Of a DNA stretch of 42,203 nucleotides, positions 15,929 to 23,366 are shown piece after piece. A model generated the notes under the pieces. The model worked only from the letters and a program-made list of their open reading frames with translations, was not told where the DNA came from and did no database searches. Origin of the DNA: an uncultured Bacilli bacterium (GTDB lineage Bacteria > Bacillota_I > Bacilli_A > RF39 > UBA660); the NCBI GenBank assembly GCA_934098735.1, contig CAKOOS010000009.1, positions 1 through 42,203 of the forward strand, read 5' to 3'. Position 1 is the first letter of the stretch, and each line of letters opens with the position of its first letter. The position numbers were made by a program, and so were the translations under genes.

Positions 15929-17872
15929 TTAATTTATTCCCTTTAATTCAAAATAAATATCCCTAAGTTCCATTGCCTTTTCAAAATCCATTTTAGCTGC
16001 AGCCTCTTTCATTTCAGCTTCTATTCTAATAATCATTTCTTGTTTTTCTTTTTTACTTACCTTTTTCTTCTTTTCCGTTACTTCATTAGAAACTATATCT
16101 TTTATTTCTTTAACAATAGTTTTAGGTATTATACCATGCTTTTCATTATACATTTCTTGTATTTCTCTTCTTCTTTTAGTTTCTAATATAGCTTCTTTCA
16201 TCGAATCACTTTCATTATCAGCATACATTATAACTTTACCATTTGCATTTCTAGCAGCTCTACCTATTGTTTGAATTAAACTTCTCGTACTTCTTAAAAA
16301 GCCTTGTTTATCCGCATCTAAAATACATATTAAACTAACTTCTGGTATATCAAGCCCTTCTCTTAAAAGATTGATACCTACGATACAGTCATATATACCG
16401 CTTCTAAGATCATGAATTATTTTAAGTCTTTCAAGTGTTTTAATTTCACTATGTAAATAAGCTACTTTTATATTCATTTCTTTTAAATAATTAGTTAACT
16501 CTTCACTCATTCTTATAGTTAAAGTAGTAATAAGAACTCTTTCATTTTTACTAATTCTATCATGAATTTCATTTATTATATCATCAATTTGTCCTTCAGT
16601 TTTTCTAACTTCAATAATTGGATCAAGTAATCCAGTAGGTCTAATAATTTGTTCAACATATTCACCATTTGTTCTCTCAAGTTCATAATCTCCAGGTGTT
16701 GCTGATACATATATAGCTTGATTGATCTTAGCCTCAAATTCTTCAAATTTAAGAGGTCTATTATCTAAAGCGCTTGGAAGTCTAAATCCATAATCAACTA
16801 AAGTTTGTTTTCGCATTCTATCACCATTATACATAGCTCTAACTTGAGGAAGTGTAACATGCGATTCATCTACCACAAGTAAAAAATCTTTTGGAAAAAA
16901 GTCAATAAGACATGATGGAGTTTCACCAGCAGCTCTCAAAGCCAAATGCCTAGAATAATTTTCAACACCATTACAAAAGCCTGTTTCCTTTAGCATTTCA
17001 ATATCATAATTTGTTCTTTCTCTTAATCTTTGTTCTTCTAATAATTTATTTTCACTTTTTAACTCTTCAAGTCTTTCTTTTAATTCTTCTTCTATTCTTT
17101 TTATTGCTTCATCCATTTTTTCCTTACTTGTAACAAAGTGTGAAGCCGGAGATATTGTTATACTTTTTTTACTAGATGTTACAACTCCAGTTACTGGATC
17201 AAAGATACTAATTTCTTCTACTTTATCTTCATCTAAAGATATTCTAATACCACTTACCTTTTCATTTACAGGTATCACATCAATATTATTACCTCTTACT
17301 CTAAATGTACCACGATGAAAATCAATATCACTTCTTTCATAAGTCATATCAACAAGCCTATTTATTATTTTATTTCTACTTATAGAATCTCCAACAGTCA
17401 AAATAAGCATGTTTTTTTCGTATTCTTCTTTTTCACCAATTCCATATATACAAGATACCGAAGCAACCACAATAACATCTTTATAATTAATTAAAGCACT
17501 CGTCGCAGCATGTCTAAGTTCATCTATTTCATCATTTATTGATGAGTCTTTTTCAATATAAGTATCACTACTTGGCACATACGCTTCTGGTTGATAATAA
17601 TCATAATATGATACAAAATACTCAACATGATTGTGAGGAAAAAGTTCTTTTAGTTCAGCATATAGTTGCCCAGCCAAAGTCTTATTGTGAGCAAGTACTA
17701 AAGTTGGCTTATTAGTCTTAGCTATAACATTTGCCACTGTAAATGTTTTACCAGTTCCTGTTGCCCCAAGTAATACTTGTTCTTTTTTTCCTTCATTAAT
17801 GCCTTCAACTAACTTCTCTATAGCTTCTGGTTGATCTCCACTCGGAGCATATTTTGATATTAAATTAAACAT
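15929..17872 (-). CDS. uvrB: Excinuclease ABC subunit B
   Basis: Damage-verification helicase of nucleotide excision repair. It is loaded by UvrA, forms the pre-incision complex and recruits UvrC. 647 residues, full length, from the ATG at 17870-17872 (AAAGGAAT upstream; an in-frame TTG nine bases earlier is too close to that site). Walker A is GATGTGKT (36-43). The beta-hairpin that threads DNA is in YYDYYQPEAYVPSSDTY (near 90-107). Motif II is DESHVTLPQ, and motif VI is QTIGRAARN. The C-terminal UVR motif (last 35 residues) contacts UvrC. uvrA and uvrC are not in the window. I see no good LexA box upstream. Confidence 0.97.
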   Translation of the reverse strand: MFNLISKYAPSGDQPEAIEKLVEGINEGKKEQVLLGATGTGKTFTVANVIAKTNKPTLVLAHNKTLAGQLYAELKELFPHNHVEYFVSYYDYYQPEAYVPSSDTYIEKDSSINDEIDELRHAATSALINYKDVIVVASVSCIYGIGEKEEYEKNMLILTVGDSISRNKIINRLVDMTYERSDIDFHRGTFRVRGNNIDVIPVNEKVSGIRISLDEDKVEEISIFDPVTGVVTSSKKSITISPASHFVTSKEKMDEAIKRIEEELKERLEELKSENKLLEEQRLRERTNYDIEMLKETGFCNGVENYSRHLALRAAGETPSCLIDFFPKDFLLVVDESHVTLPQVRAMYNGDRMRKQTLVDYGFRLPSALDNRPLKFEEFEAKINQAIYVSATPGDYELERTNGEYVEQIIRPTGLLDPIIEVRKTEGQIDDIINEIHDRISKNERVLITTLTIRMSEELTNYLKEMNIKVAYLHSEIKTLERLKIIHDLRSGIYDCIVGINLLREGLDIPEVSLICILDADKQGFLRSTRSLIQTIGRAARNANGKVIMYADNESDSMKEAILETKRRREIQEMYNEKHGIIPKTIVKEIKDIVSNEVTEKKKKVSKKEKQEMIIRIEAEMKEAAAKMDFEKAMELRDIYFELKGIN

Positions 17873-18010
17873 ACTATTCAATTCCTTTCATAAACTTCAC
17901 TATAAGTATTCCAAACAAACGACAAAATCATTTATTAATATATCATATTTTAAAACAAAAAACACTAAATTTACAAGCTAAATATAATTTACTCAATAAT
18001 GGAGGTAATA

Positions 18011-18451
18011 ATGATTAAATTTGACTTTCCATATATCGTGGATAACAAATCTTGCGAAAGTGAAGGAAAAAATAATTTAGGAATATTTCCTGTGTCAACA
18101 CTATATCCTAAAGATTTACATTCACTTGGACAATTCATTCAAGAAGGAAATAAAATACTATTTGAAACTATCATTAAAGTTCAAAAAAGTTCCAGCTTAA
18201 TTTATAAAGGTAAAGAATTGCAAGAAATAAATAATATTGTTTTAGAATCTGTAAAAAAAGCTCATGAAATTGGAAATGCCTATTGCAATAAAATTACTAT
18301 TGACAAAATAGATGCTTATAACCTCGGAGCACTAATAAAATTTTTTATGCTATCAGCATCTTACAGTGCCATTTTATTTAAAGTTGATCCATTTAATCAA
18401 CCAGGTGTTGAAATATACAAAAAAGAAGTTAAAGATAATTTAAAACTTTAA
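18011..18451 (+). CDS. Stand-alone C-terminal segment of glucose-6-phosphate isomerase
   Basis: 146 residues that match only the C-terminal third of phosphoglucose isomerase, an enzyme of about 430-450 residues. Recognisable blocks are ESEGKNNLGIFPVS, DLHSLGQFIQEG, FETIIKV and the terminal FNQPGVEIYKKEV. The residues equivalent to the catalytic Glu, His and Lys are kept (Glu16, His37, Lys137). The entire N-terminal sugar-phosphate-binding domain is absent, so normal isomerase activity is unlikely. The first ten residues (MIKFDFPYIV) resemble the true N-terminus of the enzyme, hinting at an internal in-frame deletion. It has a perfect GGAGG site five bases before the ATG, an uninterrupted frame and a strong terminator. 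It could be a remnant or a repurposed small protein. Confidence 0.75.
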   Translation: MIKFDFPYIVDNKSCESEGKNNLGIFPVSTLYPKDLHSLGQFIQEGNKILFETIIKVQKSSSLIYKGKELQEINNIVLESVKKAHEIGNAYCNKITIDKIDAYNLGALIKFFMLSASYSAILFKVDPFNQPGVEIYKKEVKDNLKL

Positions 18452-18461
18452 CTTCTTTTTA
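18419..18461. terminator. Bidirectional terminator between the isomerase fragment and udpK
   Basis: A long perfect stem (about 15 bp, 18419-18433 with 18446-18460) with a 12-base loop has T5 on the plus strand and a T-run on the minus strand. It contains the stop codon at 18449-18451 and touches the udpK stop at 18459. Confidence 0.85.
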
Positions 18462-18824
18462 CTTAAATAGCAATATCACCTTAGGTAAAAAAATTATTAA
18501 ACCAATAACTAATGAACAAATAGCAAATACAAGAACTGCTCCAGCAGCAATATCTTTAGCATTTTTAGCTTCAATTCTTATGTTCGGAGATAAAAGATTA
18601 ACCAATTCTTCAATAGTTGTATTTATCATTTCACAGCTTATAACTAATGATATAACTATTATTAAAGCAATCCATTCCCAAGTCTTTATTTTAAAATATA
18701 TCCCCATAATTATTACTAAAAAAGCCATAACGAAATGAATTTTCATATTTTTTTCTTTTAAAAAAGCTATTTTTATACCTGTAAAAGCATATTTAAAGCT
18801 AGCTAAAATATTCTTACTTTTCAT
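18459..18824 (-). CDS. udpK: Undecaprenol kinase / diacylglycerol kinase (DgkA family)
   Basis: Small integral membrane kinase of 121 residues. In Gram-positive bacteria this family phosphorylates undecaprenol to the C55-P lipid carrier. Three membrane helices are visible (about 28-46, 49-68 and 92-115). Conserved residues include the CEMINTTIEELVN segment, whose Glu and Asn take part in catalysis and metal binding, and AKDIAAGAVLV. The gene is last in the popT-PAP2-udpK set, and its start overlaps the phosphatase gene end by 11 bases. The neighbours, a predicted C55-P transporter and a C55-PP-type phosphatase, favour undecaprenol over diacylglycerol as substrate. Confidence 0.88.
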   Translation of the reverse strand: MKSKNILASFKYAFTGIKIAFLKEKNMKIHFVMAFLVIIMGIYFKIKTWEWIALIIVISLVISCEMINTTIEELVNLLSPNIRIEAKNAKDIAAGAVLVFAICSLVIGLIIFLPKVILLFK

Positions 18825-19431
18825 TATTACTCCTTACCTTAAAAATACTTATAAAAAATGGTAAATATACTAAAGAGAACAAAAAACCACCTAAAACATC
18901 ACTAAAATAATGCACTCCTAAATATATTCTACTAAAACCAATTAATAATATTAAAAAGCTTAATAAAATAATAGATATATTTCTTAAATACTTATTGTTA
19001 ACTTTTTTATAAATAATATAAATTAAGAATCCATAAAACGCTAAACCAACCATAGAATGTCCTGACGGAAAACTATAGCCAGTCTCATTTATAAGCCTTA
19101 AAGTAGTTGGTCTTGGCCTTCTAATAATATTTTTTAATAATTGATTCATACCAGTAATTAAAAGAAGATTTAATAAAACTCCCAATTTATATTTTTTTTC
19201 TTTTAAAATAACTGTCAAAAATATAGCTATCACCAAAATAGCAGAAACTCCACCAAAATTTGTAATAATTTTTAAAAATATTGTTGACTTATCATTTATC
19301 ATATAAGTATGAATAAAATTATAAATAATTGTATCAATTTGTAAAGTTTTATTTACAATAACAAAACTCAATAGAATTAAAAAACTAATTAAAAATAAGA
19401 AACTAGGCCAATACTTTTTTACTAGTTGCAT
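18814..19431 (-). CDS. PAP2-family membrane phosphatase, probable undecaprenyl-diphosphatase
   Basis: 205-residue membrane phosphatase with about six helices. The three PAP2 motifs are present: KNIIRRPRP (C1), PSGHS (C2) and RIYLGVHYFSDVLGG (C3, with the nucleophilic His and its Asp). Family members dephosphorylate undecaprenyl pyrophosphate (BcrC-type), phosphatidylglycerol phosphate or phosphatidate at the outer face of the membrane. The motif set does not separate these. Being between popT and udpK makes C55-PP the most likely substrate. The ATG follows the popT stop by two bases and has only a weak ribosome site, which suggests translational coupling. Confidence 0.88.
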   Translation of the reverse strand: MQLVKKYWPSFLFLISFLILLSFVIVNKTLQIDTIIYNFIHTYMINDKSTIFLKIITNFGGVSAILVIAIFLTVILKEKKYKLGVLLNLLLITGMNQLLKNIIRRPRPTTLRLINETGYSFPSGHSMVGLAFYGFLIYIIYKKVNNKYLRNISIILLSFLILLIGFSRIYLGVHYFSDVLGGFLFSLVYLPFFISIFKVRSNNEK

Positions 19432-19433
19432 AC

Positions 19434-20327
19434 TTATTTAACACTCTTTTTCTCAAGAATATTTTTAAGTTTTTCAAGGCCAATAATTACAAGTCCCCCA
19501 ATTACAAAAAACAATATACTAAAATTTTCTATACTAAGAGCACTTTTAGGAACTTCTAAAGTAGTTGGTCCCATAACAATTGCATATAAAGAACCTATCA
19601 TAAGACCTATAATTAAGTAAACTGTAGCACTACGATGTTTCTCCAAACAAACTTTAATTATCTTAATAACTAATAAAACTCCTAGCAAAATTCCAATACA
19701 AAATAATATTATAGCTGGTAAATAATTAAAATTTAAATGTAATGTTTCTTTTAAAGCATTCATAATTGGCATATAAAGACCAAATATTAAAAGTAAAGTT
19801 GATCCAGATATTCCTGGCAAAACCATTGCAGATATTGCAATCATTCCTGCTAAAACTATATAAAGTCCAAGACCTAAATTTACATGACTTATATCAATAT
19901 AACTTGAACTTCCACTAACTGGATTAAAGTATGTAAGTAATGCAACAACAATTATTCCTATTATGGCAAATATTATATTTTTATACTTTCCTTTTAAAAC
20001 ACTCTTTTCTTCCTTTACTATTAAAGGAATAGAAAATATTATAAATCCTAAAAATAAAGAACTAATATTATAAATTTTCTTTTCAAACAAACTTGTTAAA
20101 ACTAAAGATGCTAAAACCATTCCTATAATCCAGCCTATACCTAATTTAAATAGAAAAAATATAGCTTCTTTCTTCTTTTTCATATCACCAAAGAAAATAT
20201 CATTCAAAGAGTTTATAAACTTGTCATAAAATCCTAAAATAAATGCTATTGTTCCACCAGATACTCCAGGAACACTATCGGCAAGTGACATACAAAATCC
20301 TCTAAATGCATTAATCAAATAATTCAT
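19434..20327 (-). CDS. popT: DUF368 membrane protein, predicted polyprenyl-phosphate transporter (PopT-type)
   Basis: 297 residues with eight or more membrane helices. The two hallmark re-entrant segments of DUF368 are present in inverted copies: SVPGVSGGTIAFILGFYDKF near the N-terminus and VLPGISGSTLLLIFGLY in the middle. DUF368 proteins were recently shown to act as C55-P (undecaprenyl phosphate) translocases, returning the carrier to the inner leaflet, as DedA-family UptA also does. The ribosome site GAGGTGA is correctly spaced. It is followed directly by the PAP2 phosphatase and undecaprenol kinase genes, all with carrier-related roles. An extended -10 box lies just upstream. Confidence 0.9.
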   Translation of the reverse strand: MNYLINAFRGFCMSLADSVPGVSGGTIAFILGFYDKFINSLNDIFFGDMKKKKEAIFFLFKLGIGWIIGMVLASLVLTSLFEKKIYNISSLFLGFIIFSIPLIVKEEKSVLKGKYKNIIFAIIGIIVVALLTYFNPVSGSSSYIDISHVNLGLGLYIVLAGMIAISAMVLPGISGSTLLLIFGLYMPIMNALKETLHLNFNYLPAIILFCIGILLGVLLVIKIIKVCLEKHRSATVYLIIGLMIGSLYAIVMGPTTLEVPKSALSIENFSILFFVIGGLVIIGLEKLKNILEKKSVK

Positions 20328-20343
20328 ATTTCACCTCTTTCAA

Positions 20344-20352
20344 ATTATAACA
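20344..20352 (-). promoter_or_regulatory. Possible extended -10 promoter of popT
   Basis: On the minus strand TGTTATAAT (20344-20352) forms an extended -10 element ending 16 bases before the popT ATG. No good -35 box is seen. Read-through from sanA across the 50-base gap is equally possible. Confidence 0.4.
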
Positions 20353-20377
20353 TACATATAAAAATTTATATACTTTT

Positions 20378-21040
20378 TTATTTATCATTTGTCAAATCTC
20401 CACTTTCAAAAACTGAAATTGTATCTCCTAAATACTTTGGCTTTGGTTTAAAAATAGTTTTAACAAAATCTTTATCTCGAGCAAGTATCTCTCTTAACTC
20501 AAATTTTATCTCTCCAGTATAGTGTCTTTTAGTAGCAGATACTCCAACAGCATCAACTCCAAGCATTTTAGATATATATAAACTTCTATATAAATGAAAT
20601 TTTTGAGTTACAATAACCACTTTTTTAACCTCAAAGACATCCCTTAATCTATAAATGCTATCATAAGTAGAAAATCCAGCATGATCCATAAAAATATCTT
20701 CACTCAAAACATTATTTTCTATTAAATAATTTTTCATAACATTTACTTCATCATAATATTTTTTTCCATGATCACCACTTACAATTATTTTAGATATAAC
20801 TTTATTTTTATATAAATCTAAAGCCGTATCTAATCGATCTTTTAAAACCGGACTTGGTTTACCATTTTTTAGTCCAGCTCCAAGCACTAATGCAATATCA
20901 TATTCATCTGGAACTTTTTCTTCACTTACCATATTCTTAGATACACTAAACTTAACATAGCTATTTACACTAAGTAGTAATAAAAAACCTATTATTATCA
21001 TAATTAAAAATATTAGTAACATTCTTTTTATAATTCTCAT
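20378..21040 (-). CDS. SanA/YdcF-family (DUF218) membrane-anchored protein
   Basis: 220 residues: one N-terminal membrane helix (about 5-27), then a DUF218 domain with the characteristic ALVLGAGLKNGKPSPVLKDR block, VSGDHG and the late HLYRSLYISKMLG region. The domain has a Rossmann-like fold and probably lies outside the membrane. E. coli SanA affects vancomycin sensitivity, and the related ElyC affects peptidoglycan synthesis through the C55 carrier, but the molecular activity is not settled. It overlaps the sir2 gene by four bases and sits 50 bases before popT, which supports a link to lipid-carrier metabolism. The reading frame is intact and of normal length. Confidence 0.85.
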   Translation of the reverse strand: MRIIKRMLLIFLIMIIIGFLLLLSVNSYVKFSVSKNMVSEEKVPDEYDIALVLGAGLKNGKPSPVLKDRLDTALDLYKNKVISKIIVSGDHGKKYYDEVNVMKNYLIENNVLSEDIFMDHAGFSTYDSIYRLRDVFEVKKVVIVTQKFHLYRSLYISKMLGVDAVGVSATKRHYTGEIKFELREILARDKDFVKTIFKPKPKYLGDTISVFESGDLTNDK

Positions 21041-21747
21041 ATTCTTATTTCTCCAAAAACATCTTGTAACAAATCATTTATTACTAAAGTTGCATTACCA
21101 TCAAATGCAGTTTTATCTTTATTAATAAGTACTAAATTATTTCCTTTAAAATATTTAAGTAAACTAGCAGCTGGATACACAGTTAAGGAAGTACCTGCAA
21201 CTATTAAAGTATCGGCATTCATAACAGCATCTATTGCCTTATCAAAAGTTTCATTTAATGGTTCATTATATAAAACTACATCCGGTTTAATAATTCCTCC
21301 ACAATTACATAAAGGTACATTTTTACTAAAAAATATTTTTTCTGGCCCATAAAACTTATGACATTTCATACAATAATTTCTATAAATAGAACCATGTATC
21401 TCTAAAACATTTTTACTTCCAGCTTTTTCATGTAATCCATCAATATTCTGCGTTATTATCCATTTTAACTTTCCTATATCTTCCAACTTTTTTAAAGTAT
21501 AATGAATTATATTAGGATTGACATTTAAAGCATTCATATTGTTTCGATAAAAATCAAAAAATTCTATAGTCTTACTCAAAAAAAATTCATGACTTAATAT
21601 TACTTCTGGTGGAAAAGAAAATTTCCTATTATAAAGACCGTCAGCACTTCGAAAATCAGGTATTCCACTTGCGGTTGACACACCTGCTCCTCCTAAAAAA
21701 ACTATATTATTACTTTTAGCAATTATTTCATTTAATTTATCAATCAT
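21037..21747 (-). CDS. cobB: NAD-dependent protein deacylase, sirtuin (Sir2/CobB family)
   Basis: 236-residue cytoplasmic enzyme that removes acyl groups from lysines using NAD and releases nicotinamide. Signature motifs are GGAGVSTASGIPDFRS (about 19-34) for NAD binding, TQNIDGLHEKAG with IHGS for catalysis, and a Zn knuckle CMKC...CNC. AGTSLTVYPAASL completes the NAD site. The length fits class M/U bacterial sirtuins. It heads the minus-strand unit sir2-sanA, and the two genes overlap by four bases. Its relation to the envelope genes behind it is not evident. The start lies close to the divergent GT4 promoter. Confidence 0.94.
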   Translation of the reverse strand: MIDKLNEIIAKSNNIVFLGGAGVSTASGIPDFRSADGLYNRKFSFPPEVILSHEFFLSKTIEFFDFYRNNMNALNVNPNIIHYTLKKLEDIGKLKWIITQNIDGLHEKAGSKNVLEIHGSIYRNYCMKCHKFYGPEKIFFSKNVPLCNCGGIIKPDVVLYNEPLNETFDKAIDAVMNADTLIVAGTSLTVYPAASLLKYFKGNNLVLINKDKTAFDGNATLVINDLLQDVFGEIRI

Positions 21748-21792
21748 TTTACATCATCTAAATAATACCACATTTAAAAAAAATAAAAAAGA

Positions 21793-21821
21793 TTGTACTT
21801 AAATTGCAATTAGTATATACT
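21793..21821 (+). promoter_or_regulatory. Promoter of the GT4 glycosyltransferase gene
   Basis: TTGTAC (21793-21798) and TATACT (21816-21821) have a 17-base spacer, 26 bases before the start codon. Confidence 0.6.
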
Positions 21822-21847
21822 TATATTGAAAATGAGAGGTAAATTTT

Positions 21848-23026
21848 ATGAATATAGCAATATTTACAGATGCTTATGAACCACATGTTTCAGGAGTAAC
21901 AACAAGTATAAAAATGTTAAAAGAAGCTTTAGAAAAGATGAACCATAAAGTGTATATTGTAACAGCAAATTTAAAAGAAATGAAATTTTTATATGACAAA
22001 AAAAACAAAATTATTTATCTTCCTGGAATTAAAACAGGTATATATGGTACAAGGCTTACAGGATTTTACTCTCAAAAAGCCATGAAAATTATTAAAACAT
22101 GGAATTTAGACATCATTCACTGTCAAACTGAATTTGGAGTCGGAGCATTTTCAAGAATAGTTGCTAAAAAATTAAATATTCCCATAGTTCATACTTATCA
22201 CACTTTATATGAAGATTATGTCTATTATGTTACACATGGTCATTTTGATAATTTTGCTAAAAAAATGGTTGTAAAAATGACAAAATATTACTGTGAAAAG
22301 AAATGCAATGAATTAATAGTACCAACTGAAAAGATAAAAGATTTATTTCAAAACAAATATGGCATTTTAAAAAATATTAATGTTATTCCCACTGGTATCG
22401 ATATTGATAAATTTCAAAAAAATGATGATATGACAAAACAAATAAAAGAGCTTAAGAAAAAGTATAATATAACAGATAAAGATTTTGTGATTGGTTCAGT
22501 AGGAAGAATTGCAGTAGAAAAAAGTTTTGATAAATTACTTATAAACACTAAAAAACTTCTTAACGAAAATAATGACATAAAGTTATTAATCGTCGGAGAC
22601 GGTCCAGATATTGACAATTTAAAGGATCTTACTAAAAAATTAGATATTACAAACAATGTTATCTTTACTGGAAAAGTTGATTACAGCTTAATTCCAGCTT
22701 ATTACAATTTGTTTGATGTTGTAGCAACATTCTCTAAATCAGAAACACAAGGCCTTACAATTATTGAAGGTCTAGCAGCCTCTAAACCTACTATTTGCAT
22801 AAATGACGATAGTTTTAAAGCTATGATTACTGATAATTACAATGGATATCTATTTAATAGTGATGAAGAATTTAAAGATGATATATTAAAACTTTTAACT
22901 AACAAAGAGCTTTATAAACAAATGTCCAATAACGCCCGTAATAGTACTTATAAATATTCAAAAGAAGTATTTGCTTCCGAAGTTTTAAAAGTTTATCATA
23001 ATGCTATTGCAAACTATAAAAAATAA
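21848..23026 (+). CDS. GT4-family glycosyltransferase, probable diacylglycerol glucosyltransferase
   Basis: 392 residues with the GT-B fold. The N-terminus (NIAIFTDAYEPHVSGVTTS) matches alpha-monoglucosyldiacylglycerol synthases of Acholeplasma and Streptococcus, which transfer glucose from UDP-glucose to diacylglycerol at the inner membrane face. IVHTYHTLYEDYVYYVTHG is another block shared with that group. The C-terminal half has IPTGIDIDKF, GSVGRIAVEKSFD, and the nucleotide-sugar motif ending in SETQGLTIIEGLAASKP (the Ex7E pair). GAGAGG precedes the ATG. It is a single-gene plus-strand unit among minus-strand genes. A second lipid-type glycosyltransferase lies at 39988-41067. Other GT4 acceptors cannot be excluded. 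Confidence 0.85.
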   Translation: MNIAIFTDAYEPHVSGVTTSIKMLKEALEKMNHKVYIVTANLKEMKFLYDKKNKIIYLPGIKTGIYGTRLTGFYSQKAMKIIKTWNLDIIHCQTEFGVGAFSRIVAKKLNIPIVHTYHTLYEDYVYYVTHGHFDNFAKKMVVKMTKYYCEKKCNELIVPTEKIKDLFQNKYGILKNINVIPTGIDIDKFQKNDDMTKQIKELKKKYNITDKDFVIGSVGRIAVEKSFDKLLINTKKLLNENNDIKLLIVGDGPDIDNLKDLTKKLDITNNVIFTGKVDYSLIPAYYNLFDVVATFSKSETQGLTIIEGLAASKPTICINDDSFKAMITDNYNGYLFNSDEEFKDDILKLLTNKELYKQMSNNARNSTYKYSKEVFASEVLKVYHNAIANYKK

Positions 23027-23054
23027 TTCAGATTTTTAAAAATCTGTATTTTTA
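23027..23054 (+). terminator. Terminator of the GT4 gene
   Basis: CAGATTTTT/AAAAATCTG stem just after the stop codon, followed by TATTTTT. It runs into the end of the minus-strand pseudogene. Confidence 0.7.
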
Positions 23055-23280
23055 CATTCCAATTATATATGGATCAGAAATAGAACCACTACCACCAAGT
23101 AAATAAACATTTTCATTTAAATATAATGTTGGCTTAACAGCAGCAGCATAATTAACCAAACTGACAATCAAGAAATACACTAATTCTGGATTCATCACCT
23201 CGTCTTAAAAGCCAAACATCATCACTTCCGCCGTAACGAAATAAATAACATTGAGCAAAATCGTAATAGAATTTATTTAA
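23052..23280 (-). pseudogene. 3' remnant of a repeat-type surface protein, frameshifted
   Basis: Two minus-strand reading frames join into one sensible C-terminus. The upstream frame gives RYGGSDDVWLLRRGDESRI. After a shift near 23170-23190 the second frame gives AAAVKPTLYLNENVYLLGG and onward, ending at TAA 23052-23054. The ending (bulky 'VKP-LYL', then GGSGS..DPY) resembles the C-termini of DUF6273/pseudopilin-like extracellular proteins common in uncultured Bacilli. There is no start codon and no upstream half. It is decayed debris filling the gap between the GT4 gene and sufS. Confidence 0.5.
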
Positions 23281-23339
23281 ATGATTTTTTAGAAATATGT
23301 AAAAAATTTAATATTAATATCACCATCGAAAAAAAATAA
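23253..23339 (+). pseudogene. Possible 3' end of a lost plus-strand gene
   Basis: A plus-strand frame without a start reads NRIYLNDFLEICKKFNINI and stops at TAA 23337-23339. The style resembles the last helices of small helix-turn-helix proteins. It overlaps the debris on the other strand and is too short to classify. It may be chance. Confidence 0.25.
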
Positions 23340-23366
23340 CGAGATGTTTTAAAGCATCTCGTTTTC
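23330..23366 (-). terminator. Terminator of sufS, overlapping its last codons
   Basis: A 9-bp stem AACGAGATG/CATCTCGTT with an eight-base loop is followed on the minus strand by ATTTTTTT. The 5' arm includes the sufS stop codon. Confidence 0.85.

Noticed and set aside
17873..18010. Possible LexA/SOS box upstream of uvrB
   Set aside because: The CAAACAAACG stretch lacks the GAAC-N4-GTTC symmetry of a Gram-positive SOS box.
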